Below are positions 54,301 to 62,451 of a DNA stretch of 64,000 nucleotides, one piece after another. A program made the position numbers and the translations under genes. Within the stretch, counting starts at the first letter, position 1. Each line of letters begins with the position of its first letter. The notes under the pieces were generated by a model, which saw nothing but the letters and a program-made list of their open reading frames with translations, did no database searches and was not told where the DNA came from. This DNA comes from Alkalimonas delamerensis (lineage in GTDB: Bacteria; Pseudomonadota; Gammaproteobacteria; Enterobacterales; Alteromonadaceae): positions 248,001 to 312,000 of the forward strand of contig NZ_JAUZVY010000004.1 in NCBI RefSeq assembly GCF_030717955.1, written 5' to 3'.

Positions 54301-54444
54301 TTCTCTGGCGTTGCTTTGGCGACCTTGTTGACCCTTTACGTAGTGCCGGTGATGTATACGGCATTGGCGCGCAACACCGGCTCGCCCAAACGACTGGCCA
54401 AAGAGTTGGAAGCACTGGAAGCCGCTGCTGGGCCTGACAAGTAG
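51343..54444 (+). CDS. RND efflux pump, inner-membrane subunit
   Basis: 1033 residues, proton-driven HAE-1-type exporter. Twelve transmembrane helices with two large periplasmic loops. Visible: start MLLSDLSVKRPVFATVVNLLLL, PSIDRPVVSISTVYPGASAE (Pn1), the proton-relay pair of TM4 in GLVVDDSIVVLENIYRRIE, GQIGRLFTEF, and GLVAKNGILIVEFANQLRD in TM10. Substrates cannot be deduced; the pump resembles VexD/MdtB-like drug and detergent exporters. A bidirectional terminator follows. Confidence 0.94.
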   Translation: MLLSDLSVKRPVFATVVNLLLLTFGIVCFTMLPLREYPSIDRPVVSISTVYPGASAEIVESRITQLLEDRISGVEGINNINSTSRNGRSNITIEFNISRDIDAAANDVRERVSRALNNLPDQAFPPEVFKASDDDDVVVWFILNSETMTSLELTDYADRHIVERFSVVDGVANLRLGGARRYAMRIWLDQEAMAARQVTIQDIENVLRSENVELPAGNIKSIDRDFTVRVARTFLTQQDFRNLVVKRGANNYLVRLGEVAHVVLSSEDEESEFRSDGRNVLGIGIVKQSTANTLEVVRNARAEMERIKQNLPAGTTIEPGYDSSLFISESIKEVYRTLAIAMSMVVLVIYLFLGNVRATFIPAITVPVALISAVTVLYALGFSINLLTLLAMVLAIGLVVDDSIVVLENIYRRIEQGEPPLLAAYRGAREVGFAVIATTLVLISVFVPLVFMEGQIGRLFTEFALAVAAAVAFSSIVALTLSPMLCSKILSHRKRESKLGHWLHIGFRALEAGYRKQLETVTQSRWPVIGLVALCLLSSLLLLRLLPSELAPSEDRGTFFVSMNGAEGASYTSNSRNMQLVEDVLMPYYERGEFNRLLIRVPGWGNNGGIAIVGSENWHNEHRRSAELMNEVRMKLNELPDIRAFTFMRSGLGGGGGGGRPIQFVLQGNTYEELARWRDIVLEKAAENPNLLMLDHDYRETVPQILVDIDVERAADLGVSIGAIGRSLEAMLGGRRVTTFLDRGREYDVLLEGWDDDFRSPSTISNVFIRSTTSNQLIPLDNLVTLREEATASSLNRYNRMRAITISGNLAPGYSLGEALTYLENIVRTEIDDFVGIDYKGESLLYQESGRATFMVFLLALLITYLVLAAQFESFIHPLVIMITVPLGLVGALSGLYFSGMTLNIYSQIGLVMLIGLVAKNGILIVEFANQLRDAGVAFEESVKRAAVQRLRPITMTAFTTAMSSLPLILASGPGSESRMVIGTVIFSGVALATLLTLYVVPVMYTALARNTGSPKRLAKELEALEAAAGPDK

Positions 54445-54457
54445 CCTTAGTTACAGC

Positions 54458-54490
54458 AAAAGCCCGCGATGACAACCGCGGGCTTTTTTT
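54458..54490. terminator. Bidirectional intrinsic terminator
   Basis: AAAAGCCCGCG (54458-54468), loop of eight bases, CGCGGGCTTTT (54477-54487) and further T. Both directions end in T runs, so it serves the RND operon on plus and the SDR gene on minus. Confidence 0.93.
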
Positions 54491-54503
54491 CTTGTCCGTG
54501 GTA

Positions 54504-55220
54504 TTAAAAAGGAATTACGCTGCCGTCCCAGTTCAGCAACAAACCGCTTTGCTCAGCCGTAAGTCCCTCGGCCACAGCAGCCAGTCGTGTTGCGGTACTG
54601 GCTGGCGTTTGCAATTGCCTGGCAGGCAGCCGCGCCTGAAAAGGCGCTGACAGCGCGGAATCTGTGGTGCCGGGGTGCACCGTCACCAACACCGCTGTTT
54701 TGTTGCGCCGCTTGAGCTCAATACTGGCTGTTTTCACCAGCATATTGAGCGCAGCCTTGCTCACCCGGTAGCTGTACCAGCCTCCCAACTGGTTGTCGCT
54801 GATGCTACCCACTTTGGCACTGAGCACCATCACTTTGATGCCCTGCTGCCTGAACAGATAAGGCATCATGGCTTGCAGGTACCTGGCCGGTGACAGCAGG
54901 TTCACCGCAAGCGCTTGTGTCCACTGGCTATCAGACAACTGACTGATGGCCTTTTCTGGTTGCATGGTATCGCCATGCAACCAACCCTGACATAGGATCA
55001 CCAAGGCAGGCGCAGGGTCAAAACAATGCGCAAGGCCCGAAGTCAGTTGCGATGGCTCCTGCTCATCCAGTTGCTGCCAGTGCAGTGCAGCGGACTTCGT
55101 CAAAGCAGCAGGTTCGGGCTGTCGACTAAGCGCCATCACCTGCTGCCCGGCAGTTAGATAATGCTGACACAGCGCCTGCCCGATGGCACCACTGGCCCCG
55201 ACAATGACAACCTTAGACAT
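54504..55220 (-). CDS. Short-chain dehydrogenase/reductase
   Basis: 238 residues. Cofactor loop VVIVGASGAIGQALC, catalytic Ser in VLSAKVGSI and YSYRVSKAALNML for YxxxK; then VTVHPGTTDSALSAPFQ. Similar to CsgA/C-factor-like SDRs; substrate unknown. Start at 55220 (MSKVVIVGAS) overlaps the end of the upstream flavoprotein gene by eight bases, so they are coexpressed. Confidence 0.88.
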   Translation of the reverse strand: MSKVVIVGASGAIGQALCQHYLTAGQQVMALSRQPEPAALTKSAALHWQQLDEQEPSQLTSGLAHCFDPAPALVILCQGWLHGDTMQPEKAISQLSDSQWTQALAVNLLSPARYLQAMMPYLFRQQGIKVMVLSAKVGSISDNQLGGWYSYRVSKAALNMLVKTASIELKRRNKTAVLVTVHPGTTDSALSAPFQARLPARQLQTPASTATRLAAVAEGLTAEQSGLLLNWDGSVIPF

Positions 55221-56184
55221 GAAGCACCGCCTTAGCGGCCTGCTGCCCGGCCAACCAGGCATTCTCAACCCGCCCGCCTAAAGACCAGTCCCCTGCCACC
55301 ACTGCTGGGAAACGGGCACTGGTGAGGATCCCTGGCGCCGGCTTACTGGCATCGACAATGGCATAGAGCCAGCGATGATGCACACTGGCACCTAGCTGAA
55401 CTGGCTGCTGAAACAAAGTAGACAATGCATCGGCAGCACAATCGATCAAAAACTGGCTGGATGCATCCCGCTGCTGCTGACTGAACTCAGGGGTAAAGTG
55501 CAGCACCCACTGCTGCTTCGGTGATGTCCGGCCCGGCTTGCTGTCTTGCCGGGCCACCCAGCTAAGCGGTCCTTCTTTAACAAAAATACCTTCTGCCGGG
55601 TGTGCCATGGGCTGATTCAACTGCAAGGCAACAGCCTGACAAGGCAGCAAGATGTCGTCTGGGATCTGCTGTTGCAACACTGGATCCAAACTCAGCAATG
55701 CAGCCGCCTGAGCCGGCGGCAGTGCCAGCACCAGAGCATCAAAACCACTGAATTGACGGCCATCATCCGACTGCAACTGCCAGCCATGCTGGTATTGCAG
55801 CTGCTCGATACGACAACTCAATAGCAACTTATCAGCCAGGGTGTGGCTACGCCAGGGGCTGTGCATGGCAGGGGTGCCCACATAGCGCCTGGTATCGTCT
55901 GGCGATGCTTGCAACTGGCCATCAACAAAACAATACAACTGAGGATCCCAGTGCTCAACCAGTCCTTGCTGTTGCCAGTCATCCACTTGTTGGCGAAACG
56001 CTGGGTGCCTGGCGGTAAAATACTGCGCCCCCAGGTCAATATGGCCCCCAAAAGCTCGCTTAGCAGAGGCGCGCCCTGCTGATGCCCGGCTCTTATCAAA
56101 CCATTGCACTTCAATACCTTGCGCCAATAAGGCTTCACCACAAGCCAAACCGGCAACACCGGCTCCGACAATTGCTACCCGCAT
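55213..56184 (-). CDS. NAD(P)/FAD-dependent oxidoreductase, renalase-like
   Basis: 323 residues. Dinucleotide-binding MRVAIVGAGVAGLACGEALL with an acidic FAD-ribose site at the end of strand 2 (WFDKSRASAGR), DLGAQYFTARHPAF, LVLALPPAQAAALL, and VVAGDWSLGGRVENAWLAG for the second FAD motif. The renalase-like branch of amine-oxidase-fold flavoproteins; substrate not known. Start at 56184 has AAGGAA upstream. Divergent from msrA; followed by an SDR. Confidence 0.87.
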   Translation of the reverse strand: MRVAIVGAGVAGLACGEALLAQGIEVQWFDKSRASAGRASAKRAFGGHIDLGAQYFTARHPAFRQQVDDWQQQGLVEHWDPQLYCFVDGQLQASPDDTRRYVGTPAMHSPWRSHTLADKLLLSCRIEQLQYQHGWQLQSDDGRQFSGFDALVLALPPAQAAALLSLDPVLQQQIPDDILLPCQAVALQLNQPMAHPAEGIFVKEGPLSWVARQDSKPGRTSPKQQWVLHFTPEFSQQQRDASSQFLIDCAADALSTLFQQPVQLGASVHHRWLYAIVDASKPAPGILTSARFPAVVAGDWSLGGRVENAWLAGQQAAKAVLHV

Positions 56185-56197
56185 GCATGATTCCTTT

Positions 56198-56226
56198 TCA
56201 TCCAATTGGCCGAATGTACGTATAAT
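56198..56226 (+). promoter_or_regulatory. Candidate promoter for msrA
   Basis: A consensus -10 TATAAT at 56221-56226, 31 bases before the msrA start. The -35 at 17-base spacing (TCATCC, 56198-56203) is poor, so an activator may be needed. Confidence 0.35.
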
Positions 56227-56256
56227 AAAGTCCTAACGATCAATGAAGGAATCTCA

Positions 56257-56796
56257 ATGAGCACAGCAACAGCGACCTTTGGTGCCGGCTGCTTTTGGTG
56301 CCTGGAAGCGGCGATGAATCAGCTGCAAGGAGTGCAGCGCGCCACCAGTGGCTACATGGGAGGCCAGACCAGCAACCCCAGTTACCAACAGATCTGCACC
56401 GGGCTAACCGGCCACGCCGAAGTGGTTCAGGTTATATTCGACCCGACCATCATTCGTTACGAGCAATTGTGTCAGATCTTTTTCTGCCTGCACGACCCCA
56501 CCCAGCTTAACCGGCAGGGCAATGACATTGGCAGCCAGTACCGCTCGGTGATTTTTTACCACAATGACGAGCAGCAGCACCAAGCACAGCAAGTGTTAAA
56601 TCAGCTGAGCACCGAGCAGGTGTTTGCCAGCCCCATTGTCACTGAGTTGAGCCCGGCGGCGCACTTTTACCCAGCAGAAGACTACCACCAGGGCTATGTG
56701 CAGCAAAACCCGAATCAGGGTTATTGCCAGTTTGTGGTAGCCCCCAAACTGGCAAGCTTTCGCCAGCAGTTTCAGCAATTGCTGAAAGCGGATTGA
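56257..56796 (+). CDS. msrA: Peptide methionine (S)-S-oxide reductase MsrA
   Basis: Repairs oxidised methionine, using thioredoxin. 179 residues; catalytic motif FGAGCFWCLE (Cys12), GYMGGQTSNPSYQQICTG (in parts), GHAEVVQVIFDP, NDIGSQYRS and FYPAEDYHQGY. The start at 56257 follows GAAGGAAT. No MsrB domain is fused. Confidence 0.95.
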   Translation: MSTATATFGAGCFWCLEAAMNQLQGVQRATSGYMGGQTSNPSYQQICTGLTGHAEVVQVIFDPTIIRYEQLCQIFFCLHDPTQLNRQGNDIGSQYRSVIFYHNDEQQHQAQQVLNQLSTEQVFASPIVTELSPAAHFYPAEDYHQGYVQQNPNQGYCQFVVAPKLASFRQQFQQLLKAD

Positions 56797-56832
56797 TGGT
56801 TGTCCCCATCCATCCGCGTTGTCCCGGCAGCC

Positions 56833-58608
56833 TTAAAAGCCACGATAACTGAGGCGAAGGCCAAGGGTTCGCCCAGCGGTGTCATACCCGATGCTGGTTT
56901 GGTAGTTTTTGTTGGTCAGGTTGTCCAGCTTGGCTCGCAGCTGCCAGGCCGGTGTCAGCTGGTAGCTGGCACCCAAACCAAGCAAGGTAAAGCCTCCCAG
57001 ATCCGGATAGTTGGTCATGGTCGTAAAGTCCAGCCCCTGAAAGGTTGAGCTTTGGTAATCCAGAGTAGCAAAGGCTTGCCAATGCTCCCCCTGCCAGCTG
57101 GTGCGAAGGTTCAGGCTGTGCTTGGGCCGGCGTTGCAATGGCTGCTGGTTTTGCTCATCACGGGCATCCAGCCAGGTGTAACCCAGCTGGTGTTGCCAAC
57201 TTGCCAGTTGCCACTGCGCACTGTATTCAGCACCCCGCACCCGGGCCAACAGCACATTTTCAGCCTGCTCGCTGCCTTGAATCAGGTTGGTGACCTCACG
57301 GTCAAACAGCACCAGCTCGGATTGCATTGCCTGGCCGCTGAAACGCAGCGCCACTTCATCCGAAATCGATGATTCTGGTTGCAACTCAGGATTGCCAAAA
57401 CCTGGCCAATAGAGTTGATTGAACGAAGGGGTTTTAAAGGCGGTTCCCCGGCTTAAGCGAAGCAACCACTGCTCGGTCAGGTAATAGCCCGCCGCCAATT
57501 GCCAGGTTCGTTCCTTGCCGTACTGGCTAAAGCGGTCTTGTCGTGCAGCCGCTTCAAACAACCATTGTGCTGGCTGATAGTTAACGCCGGTAAAGAGTGC
57601 TCTGTTGCGACGTTGGCTTTCGTCGTAAGCAGGCGCAGCCTTGGCAACCTCCTCCTGGTACCAGTTGGCACCAACCAACACGTTCAGCGACGGGTGCAGC
57701 TGCTGCGTCAGTTGGTAATTCACTTCATCCCGACTGGTGCTAAAAGGGCTGCTCGAGTCCGGGCCATAGGTCCGGTCGCTGTCCAGATTCCGGCTTAGCT
57801 GCAGTTGCTGGCCGGTTGCGGCTGCTTGATGGTTCCAGCCCAGCACGTGACTGCGTTGCAACACAGCGGAGCGATCTTCGCTGCCCCAGGCCACATCGAA
57901 ATCGTAACGCCCGGAATTGATGGTGCTGTGCCAGTAAAACTGCCCCATGTCGGACTGATAATCGGTGCCAAAACGAGCAAATCGCTGCCAATAACCGTCT
58001 TTATCCGGGTCCAGATCCGGACGAACATCGAACCCATCGGCTCTGCTGTACCCCAGGTTGGCTTGCAGTTGCCAGGCACCGAGCTGACGCTGCAAACCAA
58101 GATCACTTTCCAGCAAGCCATAACTGCCAACACCGGCATTCAATTCGGTCTGCTGCTGCCGACGCGTGGTAATGGCAATTACGCCAGCCAGAGCATCGGA
58201 GCCATACCAGGCGGCGCGAGGCCCGCGGATCACTTCAATGCGTTCAATTAAGTCCAGCGGGACCATCGACAAAGATGTCTGGCCCAGGGTGGCAGAGCCT
58301 GTACGGACGCCATCAACCAGCACCAGTGTATGGCCGGTATTGCCACCGCGAATAAATACCCCACTATTCTGACCACGACCGCCATCGCGCGCTATGGTCA
58401 CGCCCGGCAGTTGATGGAGTAAGGCCGGCAAATCCGGGGCCTGGCGGGCAAGGATTTCGTCGCGCTCCAGCACAGTGACACTGGCAAGGCTTTGCTCCAC
58501 CGATATCGGCTGGCGGCTGCTGTAGATGGTGATGGTTTCAATGGAATCGGCAAAAGCTGCGGGCAGCAGCGAAGTGACAGCCAAGGCTGCCAGAGAGTAC
58601 TTCAGCAT
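56833..58608 (-). CDS. btuB: TonB-dependent cobalamin receptor BtuB
   Basis: Outer-membrane importer of vitamin B12. 591 residues: signal peptide MLKYSLAALAVTSLLPAAFA, TonB box region ETITIYSSR, plug domain (about 30-150; LPALLHQLPGVTI, VFIRGGNTGHTLVLVDGVR in parts, IEVIRGPRAAWYGSDALAGVI in parts) and a 22-strand barrel ending in RLSYRGF, with the terminal Phe needed for insertion. Start at 58608 follows GCAGGAGACC. The identification as BtuB rather than another siderophore receptor rests on length, similarity and the riboswitch upstream. Confidence 0.94.
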   Translation of the reverse strand: MLKYSLAALAVTSLLPAAFADSIETITIYSSRQPISVEQSLASVTVLERDEILARQAPDLPALLHQLPGVTIARDGGRGQNSGVFIRGGNTGHTLVLVDGVRTGSATLGQTSLSMVPLDLIERIEVIRGPRAAWYGSDALAGVIAITTRRQQQTELNAGVGSYGLLESDLGLQRQLGAWQLQANLGYSRADGFDVRPDLDPDKDGYWQRFARFGTDYQSDMGQFYWHSTINSGRYDFDVAWGSEDRSAVLQRSHVLGWNHQAAATGQQLQLSRNLDSDRTYGPDSSSPFSTSRDEVNYQLTQQLHPSLNVLVGANWYQEEVAKAAPAYDESQRRNRALFTGVNYQPAQWLFEAAARQDRFSQYGKERTWQLAAGYYLTEQWLLRLSRGTAFKTPSFNQLYWPGFGNPELQPESSISDEVALRFSGQAMQSELVLFDREVTNLIQGSEQAENVLLARVRGAEYSAQWQLASWQHQLGYTWLDARDEQNQQPLQRRPKHSLNLRTSWQGEHWQAFATLDYQSSTFQGLDFTTMTNYPDLGGFTLLGLGASYQLTPAWQLRAKLDNLTNKNYQTSIGYDTAGRTLGLRLSYRGF

Positions 58609-58619
58609 AAGGTCTCCTG

Positions 58620-58808
58620 CAATGTGCCCACCGCACATTGGTTGGTTGATGGATTTTTCAGGCCGGTCTCCGGGCTTACAAGCAAGGTTGTCCTGACCTT
58701 CCCATCCTAAGACAGTGGCTTTGGACCAGACTTGTTACCGTTGCGGGGGCAGCTCTGGTTTTTCACCAGATTCCCGTTTCACTGCTTACAAAAGCAGCAC
58801 CTGAAAAA
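58620..58808 (-). ncRNA. Cobalamin riboswitch with its regulatory hairpin
   Basis: On the minus strand the aptamer (58808-58659) contains GAAACGGGAATC, GTGAAAAACCAGAGCTGCCCCGCAACGGTAA (in parts: CTGCCCCGCAACGGTAA), AAGCCACTGT and the B12 box AAGCCCGGAGACCGGCCTG. Then CAATGTGC and GCACATTG (58640-58620) form an 8-bp hairpin with loop GGTGG, ending just before the btuB Shine-Dalgarno. The loop can pair with the CCAC of GCCACTG, the kissing contact that depends on ligand in known cobalamin riboswitches. Bound cobalamin should lower btuB expression, probably at translation. Confidence 0.93.
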
Positions 58809-58816
58809 GCGGGCCT

Positions 58817-58844
58817 AGTTTAGCCCTATCAAAATGAATGTCAA
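58817..58844 (-). promoter_or_regulatory. Promoter of the riboswitch-btuB transcript
   Basis: Minus-strand TTGACA (complement of 58839-58844), 16-base spacer, TAAACT (complement of 58817-58822). Transcription would start near 58810, at the 5' edge of the riboswitch, which supports the call. Confidence 0.55.
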
Positions 58845-58881
58845 CAGAAATCCAGACGGCCAAATTGAAATAAAAACTCTA

Positions 58882-58909
58882 TTGACAAATATTACTTAAA
58901 AGTTAATTA
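58882..58909 (+). promoter_or_regulatory. Candidate promoter for the S9 peptidase
   Basis: TTGACA (58882-58887), 16-base spacer, TAATTA (58904-58909), in an AT-rich stretch 60 to 85 bases before the start codon. Confidence 0.4.
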
Positions 58910-58967
58910 TCAAAGATAATGCCCTCTAAATAATGCCCTACCAATGCGCAGGTCTTAAGGAATAACA

Positions 58968-60959
58968 ATGTTTGCATCTTGCCTTCAAACAATTTTAGTT
59001 GTGCTTTCCCTTGCAAGCTCAATGGAGACAAGTGAATTGCCGGTAGAAGCTTTTGCCAGTCTGCCTAACGTGAGTCAGGTCAGTTTATCCCCCGATGGCA
59101 ATAAAGTCGCCTTGCTGTATTGGGCACAACAGTTAGAGGATCAGGAGACCTTTGTCCGTGTTATTAACCTGCAGACTGGAGAAAGTCAGTTTCCCTTTAA
59201 AACCGACAACCAGTCAGGGCTTATTAACCGGCTTCGTTGGGGCAACGACAGCATTCTACTGGCATCCATATCCATGCCTGCAACGCGTCAAGGTGTTCCA
59301 ACAACTGAGACTCGTATTGTTCGACTTGATTTAGAGGCTGGCTCAGCCAGCAACTTGCTTTCGACCAGCTTTTTACGGCGCTTCCGATACACCCCACAAT
59401 TCCAAACAAACATTGTCGACATGTTGCCAGATGATCCCGATCATATCTTGATCGCGCTGGATGGCTATCGGGATCACACTGGAGTCAGTATCTTTCAGGT
59501 TAACTTGCAGCTAAAACGTCCTAGAGTGATTGAGAATGGGCAAGGTTACATTTCGAATTGGCTCACCGACCAACAGCATCAAATCCGGATAGGTGTTTAT
59601 CAAAGAGATACCAACTTCCGTGTGCTTGAGAGAAGCCCAGAGCGGCGAAACCAACGGTTGTTATGGCAATTTGAGCTTTTTAGCGAAGATGAAGTTTGGC
59701 CATTGGGTTTTGGTAAAGATCCTAACCAACTCTACGTCATACAATATCATCAGGGTCGCAAAGCACTCTTTGTAGTGGATTTAACCGATCCCGAGTTAAC
59801 CGCAAAACCAGTGATTACCCACCCCCATTACGATGTACAAGGCAGTTTGCTCTACTCCGATGTTGAGAAGGATGTGATTGGAGTTACTTTCAATGAAGGC
59901 GGCGGCTTTACTTTCTTTGAAGAGAGCTACCAACGTCTGCAAAAGGCGATTGATCGTGCCCTGCCCGAAACGACCAACTTGCTGTTAGGGTTTAGCAAAG
60001 ATGAGCGTCGTTATGTATTATTTTCTTCAAATGCAACGGATCCAGGCGCTTATTTCGTTGGTGATCGAGACACAGGTGAATTACTCCATTTGGCCGATCG
60101 GTTTACTATGCTGCCTGTTGATTACATGCAACCAAAACAAAGAATTCAATATCAGGCAAGAGATGGTCTGACCATTGAAGGCTTTTTAACACAGCCCAGC
60201 ACTGCATCGAAATCATCACCACCTCCGGCCATCATTTTTCCACATGGCGGTCCTATTAGTTTTGATGATGGCAGCTTTGACTACTGGACTCAGTTTTTTG
60301 CAAATCGTGGCTTTGCCGTCTTGCAAATGAACTTCCGCGGCTCTGCAGGCTATGGTTTCGATTTTATGTCTGCCGGCATTCAAGGTTGGGGTCAAGCCAT
60401 GCAGGATGACATTGAAGATGGTACCCGCTGGATGATTCAACAAGGTTATGCCGACCCTGATAGGATTTGCATTGTTGGGGCCAGTTACGGTGGCTACGCA
60501 GCTTTAATGGGCAGTATTAAAACGCCTGAGCTGTACCGTTGTGTTGTCAGCTTCGCAGGTGTTACCGATGTTGAGTTGCTGGTCCGTTCGCATCGTCGAT
60601 ACCGTAACTCACGAGTCGCTCAGGCACAGATTGGAGATAACTTTAGGGAGTTACGCAGTATCTCCCCGGTTAACTTGGTCGAGCATATTCAAATTCCATT
60701 ACTGATTATTCATGGTGATCAAGACCGCAGTGTTGATATTCAGCAAGGCAGGCGTCTGATCCGGCAGCTGGAACGGCACAATAAAGATGTGCGCTACATT
60801 GAACTGGAACGGGGTGACCATTACTTAAGCAACAGCCAACACCGTCTTACTGCTTTCAGAGCCATGAATGAATTTCTAAAACAACACCTGACCCAGCAGC
60901 CGGAGTCGGCTCATGCAGATCAGGTCACTCTACCGCCGAGCCAGACTCCGCCAAATTAA
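58968..60959 (+). CDS. S9 family serine peptidase (prolyl oligopeptidase/acylaminoacyl-peptidase type)
   Basis: 663 residues. A short hydrophobic N-terminus (CLQTILVVLSLASS) suggests export, but it lacks the usual basic residues. Residues about 30-380 form a beta-propeller-like domain (VSLSPDGNKVALL, DDPDHILIALDG); about 390-650 is the alpha/beta hydrolase domain, with FPHGGP, nucleophile GASYGGY (Ser506), Asp586 in HGDQDRS and His618 in RGDHY. Cleaves short peptides in known relatives. AAGGAA precedes the ATG. The gene is AT-richer than its neighbours (24 G+C in the 60 bases from 60001). Overlaps yajQ tail to tail by four bases. Confidence 0.92.
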   Translation: MFASCLQTILVVLSLASSMETSELPVEAFASLPNVSQVSLSPDGNKVALLYWAQQLEDQETFVRVINLQTGESQFPFKTDNQSGLINRLRWGNDSILLASISMPATRQGVPTTETRIVRLDLEAGSASNLLSTSFLRRFRYTPQFQTNIVDMLPDDPDHILIALDGYRDHTGVSIFQVNLQLKRPRVIENGQGYISNWLTDQQHQIRIGVYQRDTNFRVLERSPERRNQRLLWQFELFSEDEVWPLGFGKDPNQLYVIQYHQGRKALFVVDLTDPELTAKPVITHPHYDVQGSLLYSDVEKDVIGVTFNEGGGFTFFEESYQRLQKAIDRALPETTNLLLGFSKDERRYVLFSSNATDPGAYFVGDRDTGELLHLADRFTMLPVDYMQPKQRIQYQARDGLTIEGFLTQPSTASKSSPPPAIIFPHGGPISFDDGSFDYWTQFFANRGFAVLQMNFRGSAGYGFDFMSAGIQGWGQAMQDDIEDGTRWMIQQGYADPDRICIVGASYGGYAALMGSIKTPELYRCVVSFAGVTDVELLVRSHRRYRNSRVAQAQIGDNFRELRSISPVNLVEHIQIPLLIIHGDQDRSVDIQQGRRLIRQLERHNKDVRYIELERGDHYLSNSQHRLTAFRAMNEFLKQHLTQQPESAHADQVTLPPSQTPPN

Positions 60960-61438
60960 TCACGAAAGTTGGTAAACTGAAAGGGTTGTTCCAGGTCGCT
61001 TTGCTTAACAAAAGCGATGGCCTCTTGCAGGTCGTCGCGTTTTTTTCCGGTAACCCGCACCTGATCGCCCTGAATGGACGCCTGCACTTTGAGCTTGCTG
61101 TCCTTGATAAGCTTAACCAGCTTTTTCGCCGTCGGGGTATCAATCCCCTGCAACAAGCTTAATGTTTGGCTGTAGGTTTTCCCCGAATGCACCACCTCAT
61201 TCTCTTTAAAGGAACGCACATCCAGGTTGCGCTTGATGGCTTTTGCCCGGAAGATTTCCAGCATCTGCTGCAGTTGAAACTCCGCTTCGGCTTTCATCGT
61301 CACCAGTTGCTCGCTTGACGTAAAGCTGGCTTCAACGCCACGAAAGTCATAACGGGTATCCAGTTCGCGATTGGCATTATCGACGGCATTTTGCACTTCT
61401 TGCTGTTCGATTTCGGAAACAATATCAAAAGATGGCAT
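60956..61438 (-). CDS. yajQ: YajQ family c-di-GMP-binding protein
   Basis: 160 residues, complete YajQ (UPF0234): MPSFDIVSEIEQQEVQNAVDNANRELDTRYDFRG region in parts (FDIVSEI, TRYDFRG), LDVRSFKENEVVHSGKT, IKDSKLKVQASIQGD and VRVTGKKRDDLQ. Two RRM-like folds; in some gammaproteobacteria it binds c-di-GMP and alters transcription. Divergent from panE, the pairing seen in E. coli. Confidence 0.95.
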   Translation of the reverse strand: MPSFDIVSEIEQQEVQNAVDNANRELDTRYDFRGVEASFTSSEQLVTMKAEAEFQLQQMLEIFRAKAIKRNLDVRSFKENEVVHSGKTYSQTLSLLQGIDTPTAKKLVKLIKDSKLKVQASIQGDQVRVTGKKRDDLQEAIAFVKQSDLEQPFQFTNFRD

Positions 61439-61527
61439 GCTGACTCCAAAGCTGATTAAACCTCGCGATTATAGCGGTAAAATTGCTACAATCCGAGCAT
61501 TGTTGCATTTTTGAATCACGGCATCGC

Positions 61528-62451
61528 ATGACAGACGCACAGCAACATAAACGAAACGACTGGCTGGTGGTTGGCAAAGGCGCCATTGGTTTACTCACGG
61601 CCTGCCAGCTGCAGCAGCAGGGCGAGCTGATCCGACTCTGGCTGCGCCAGCCAACCGAGCTGCAGGTTGCCATGACCACGGTCAGAGGTGCCGTCCGCCG
61701 CCACCACTTTGCTCCCTGGCCCAAAACCCAGGCCGCCCGACTGGCCTTTATTGCTGTCAAAGCCTACGACGCCCTGCCCTGCATTCAGCAGCTGCAGACG
61801 CAGCTGGCTGAAGACGCCTGTGTCATCCTCAGCCACAATGGCCTGGGTACCCTGACCAACATTCAGGCAGCGTTAAAACCCCGACAACAGCTGTGGTTTC
61901 TCACCACCACCCACGGCGCTTATACCCAATCGGATTGCAGCAAAGGCCATCAACTGGTGCACAGCGGCAGTGGCAGCTCGGTTATAGGGAAAATCACGCC
62001 TGCTGACTCTGAAGCTGTACCCGGTTGGTTTGATGTGCTAGGGCAAGCGCTGGGACCTCTGACGTTGGTGGAAAGAATTCAACCATGTTTATGGCAAAAG
62101 CTGTTAATAAACTGCCTGATCAACCCACTGACGGCGCTGCATCAGGTGCCCAATGGCGCCCTGGCAGAAACCCGCTTCGAAGCGACTCTCAAAAAGCTTT
62201 TTGCCGAGTATTGCCAGCTGGCCGCCGCAGCCGGTTACCCGCAGCAAGAAACCGCAGCCTGGCAACAGCTGCAACAGGTGATCTCCAACACGGCCAGCAA
62301 TCGCTCGTCCATGCTGCAAGACCGCTTGGCCGGGCGGAAAACCGAGCTCGATTTCATCACCGGTTTTGTGCTGAGCGAGGCAGACCGTCTTGGACTGGCC
62401 CTACCGGCTCACCAGCAATTGTATCAGGACTGTTTGGCGGCAGGTTTTTGA
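61528..62451 (+). CDS. panE: 2-dehydropantoate 2-reductase (ketopantoate reductase)
   Basis: NADPH-dependent reduction of ketopantoate to pantoate, for coenzyme A. 307 residues: dinucleotide motif WLVVGKGAIGLLTA, FIAVKAYD, LSHNGLGT, the catalytic lysine region CLWQKLLINCLINPLTAL and the end DRLAGRKTELDFITGFV (in parts). I start at 61528 (MTDAQQ), although the frame opens 15 codons earlier. Its last 28 bases overlap thiI tail to tail. Confidence 0.9.
   Translation: MTDAQQHKRNDWLVVGKGAIGLLTACQLQQQGELIRLWLRQPTELQVAMTTVRGAVRRHHFAPWPKTQAARLAFIAVKAYDALPCIQQLQTQLAEDACVILSHNGLGTLTNIQAALKPRQQLWFLTTTHGAYTQSDCSKGHQLVHSGSGSSVIGKITPADSEAVPGWFDVLGQALGPLTLVERIQPCLWQKLLINCLINPLTALHQVPNGALAETRFEATLKKLFAEYCQLAAAAGYPQQETAAWQQLQQVISNTASNRSSMLQDRLAGRKTELDFITGFVLSEADRLGLALPAHQQLYQDCLAAGF

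Noticed and set aside
56833..58608. Siderophore receptor as an alternative to BtuB
   Set aside because: The cobalamin riboswitch directly upstream and the length of about 590 residues favour BtuB.
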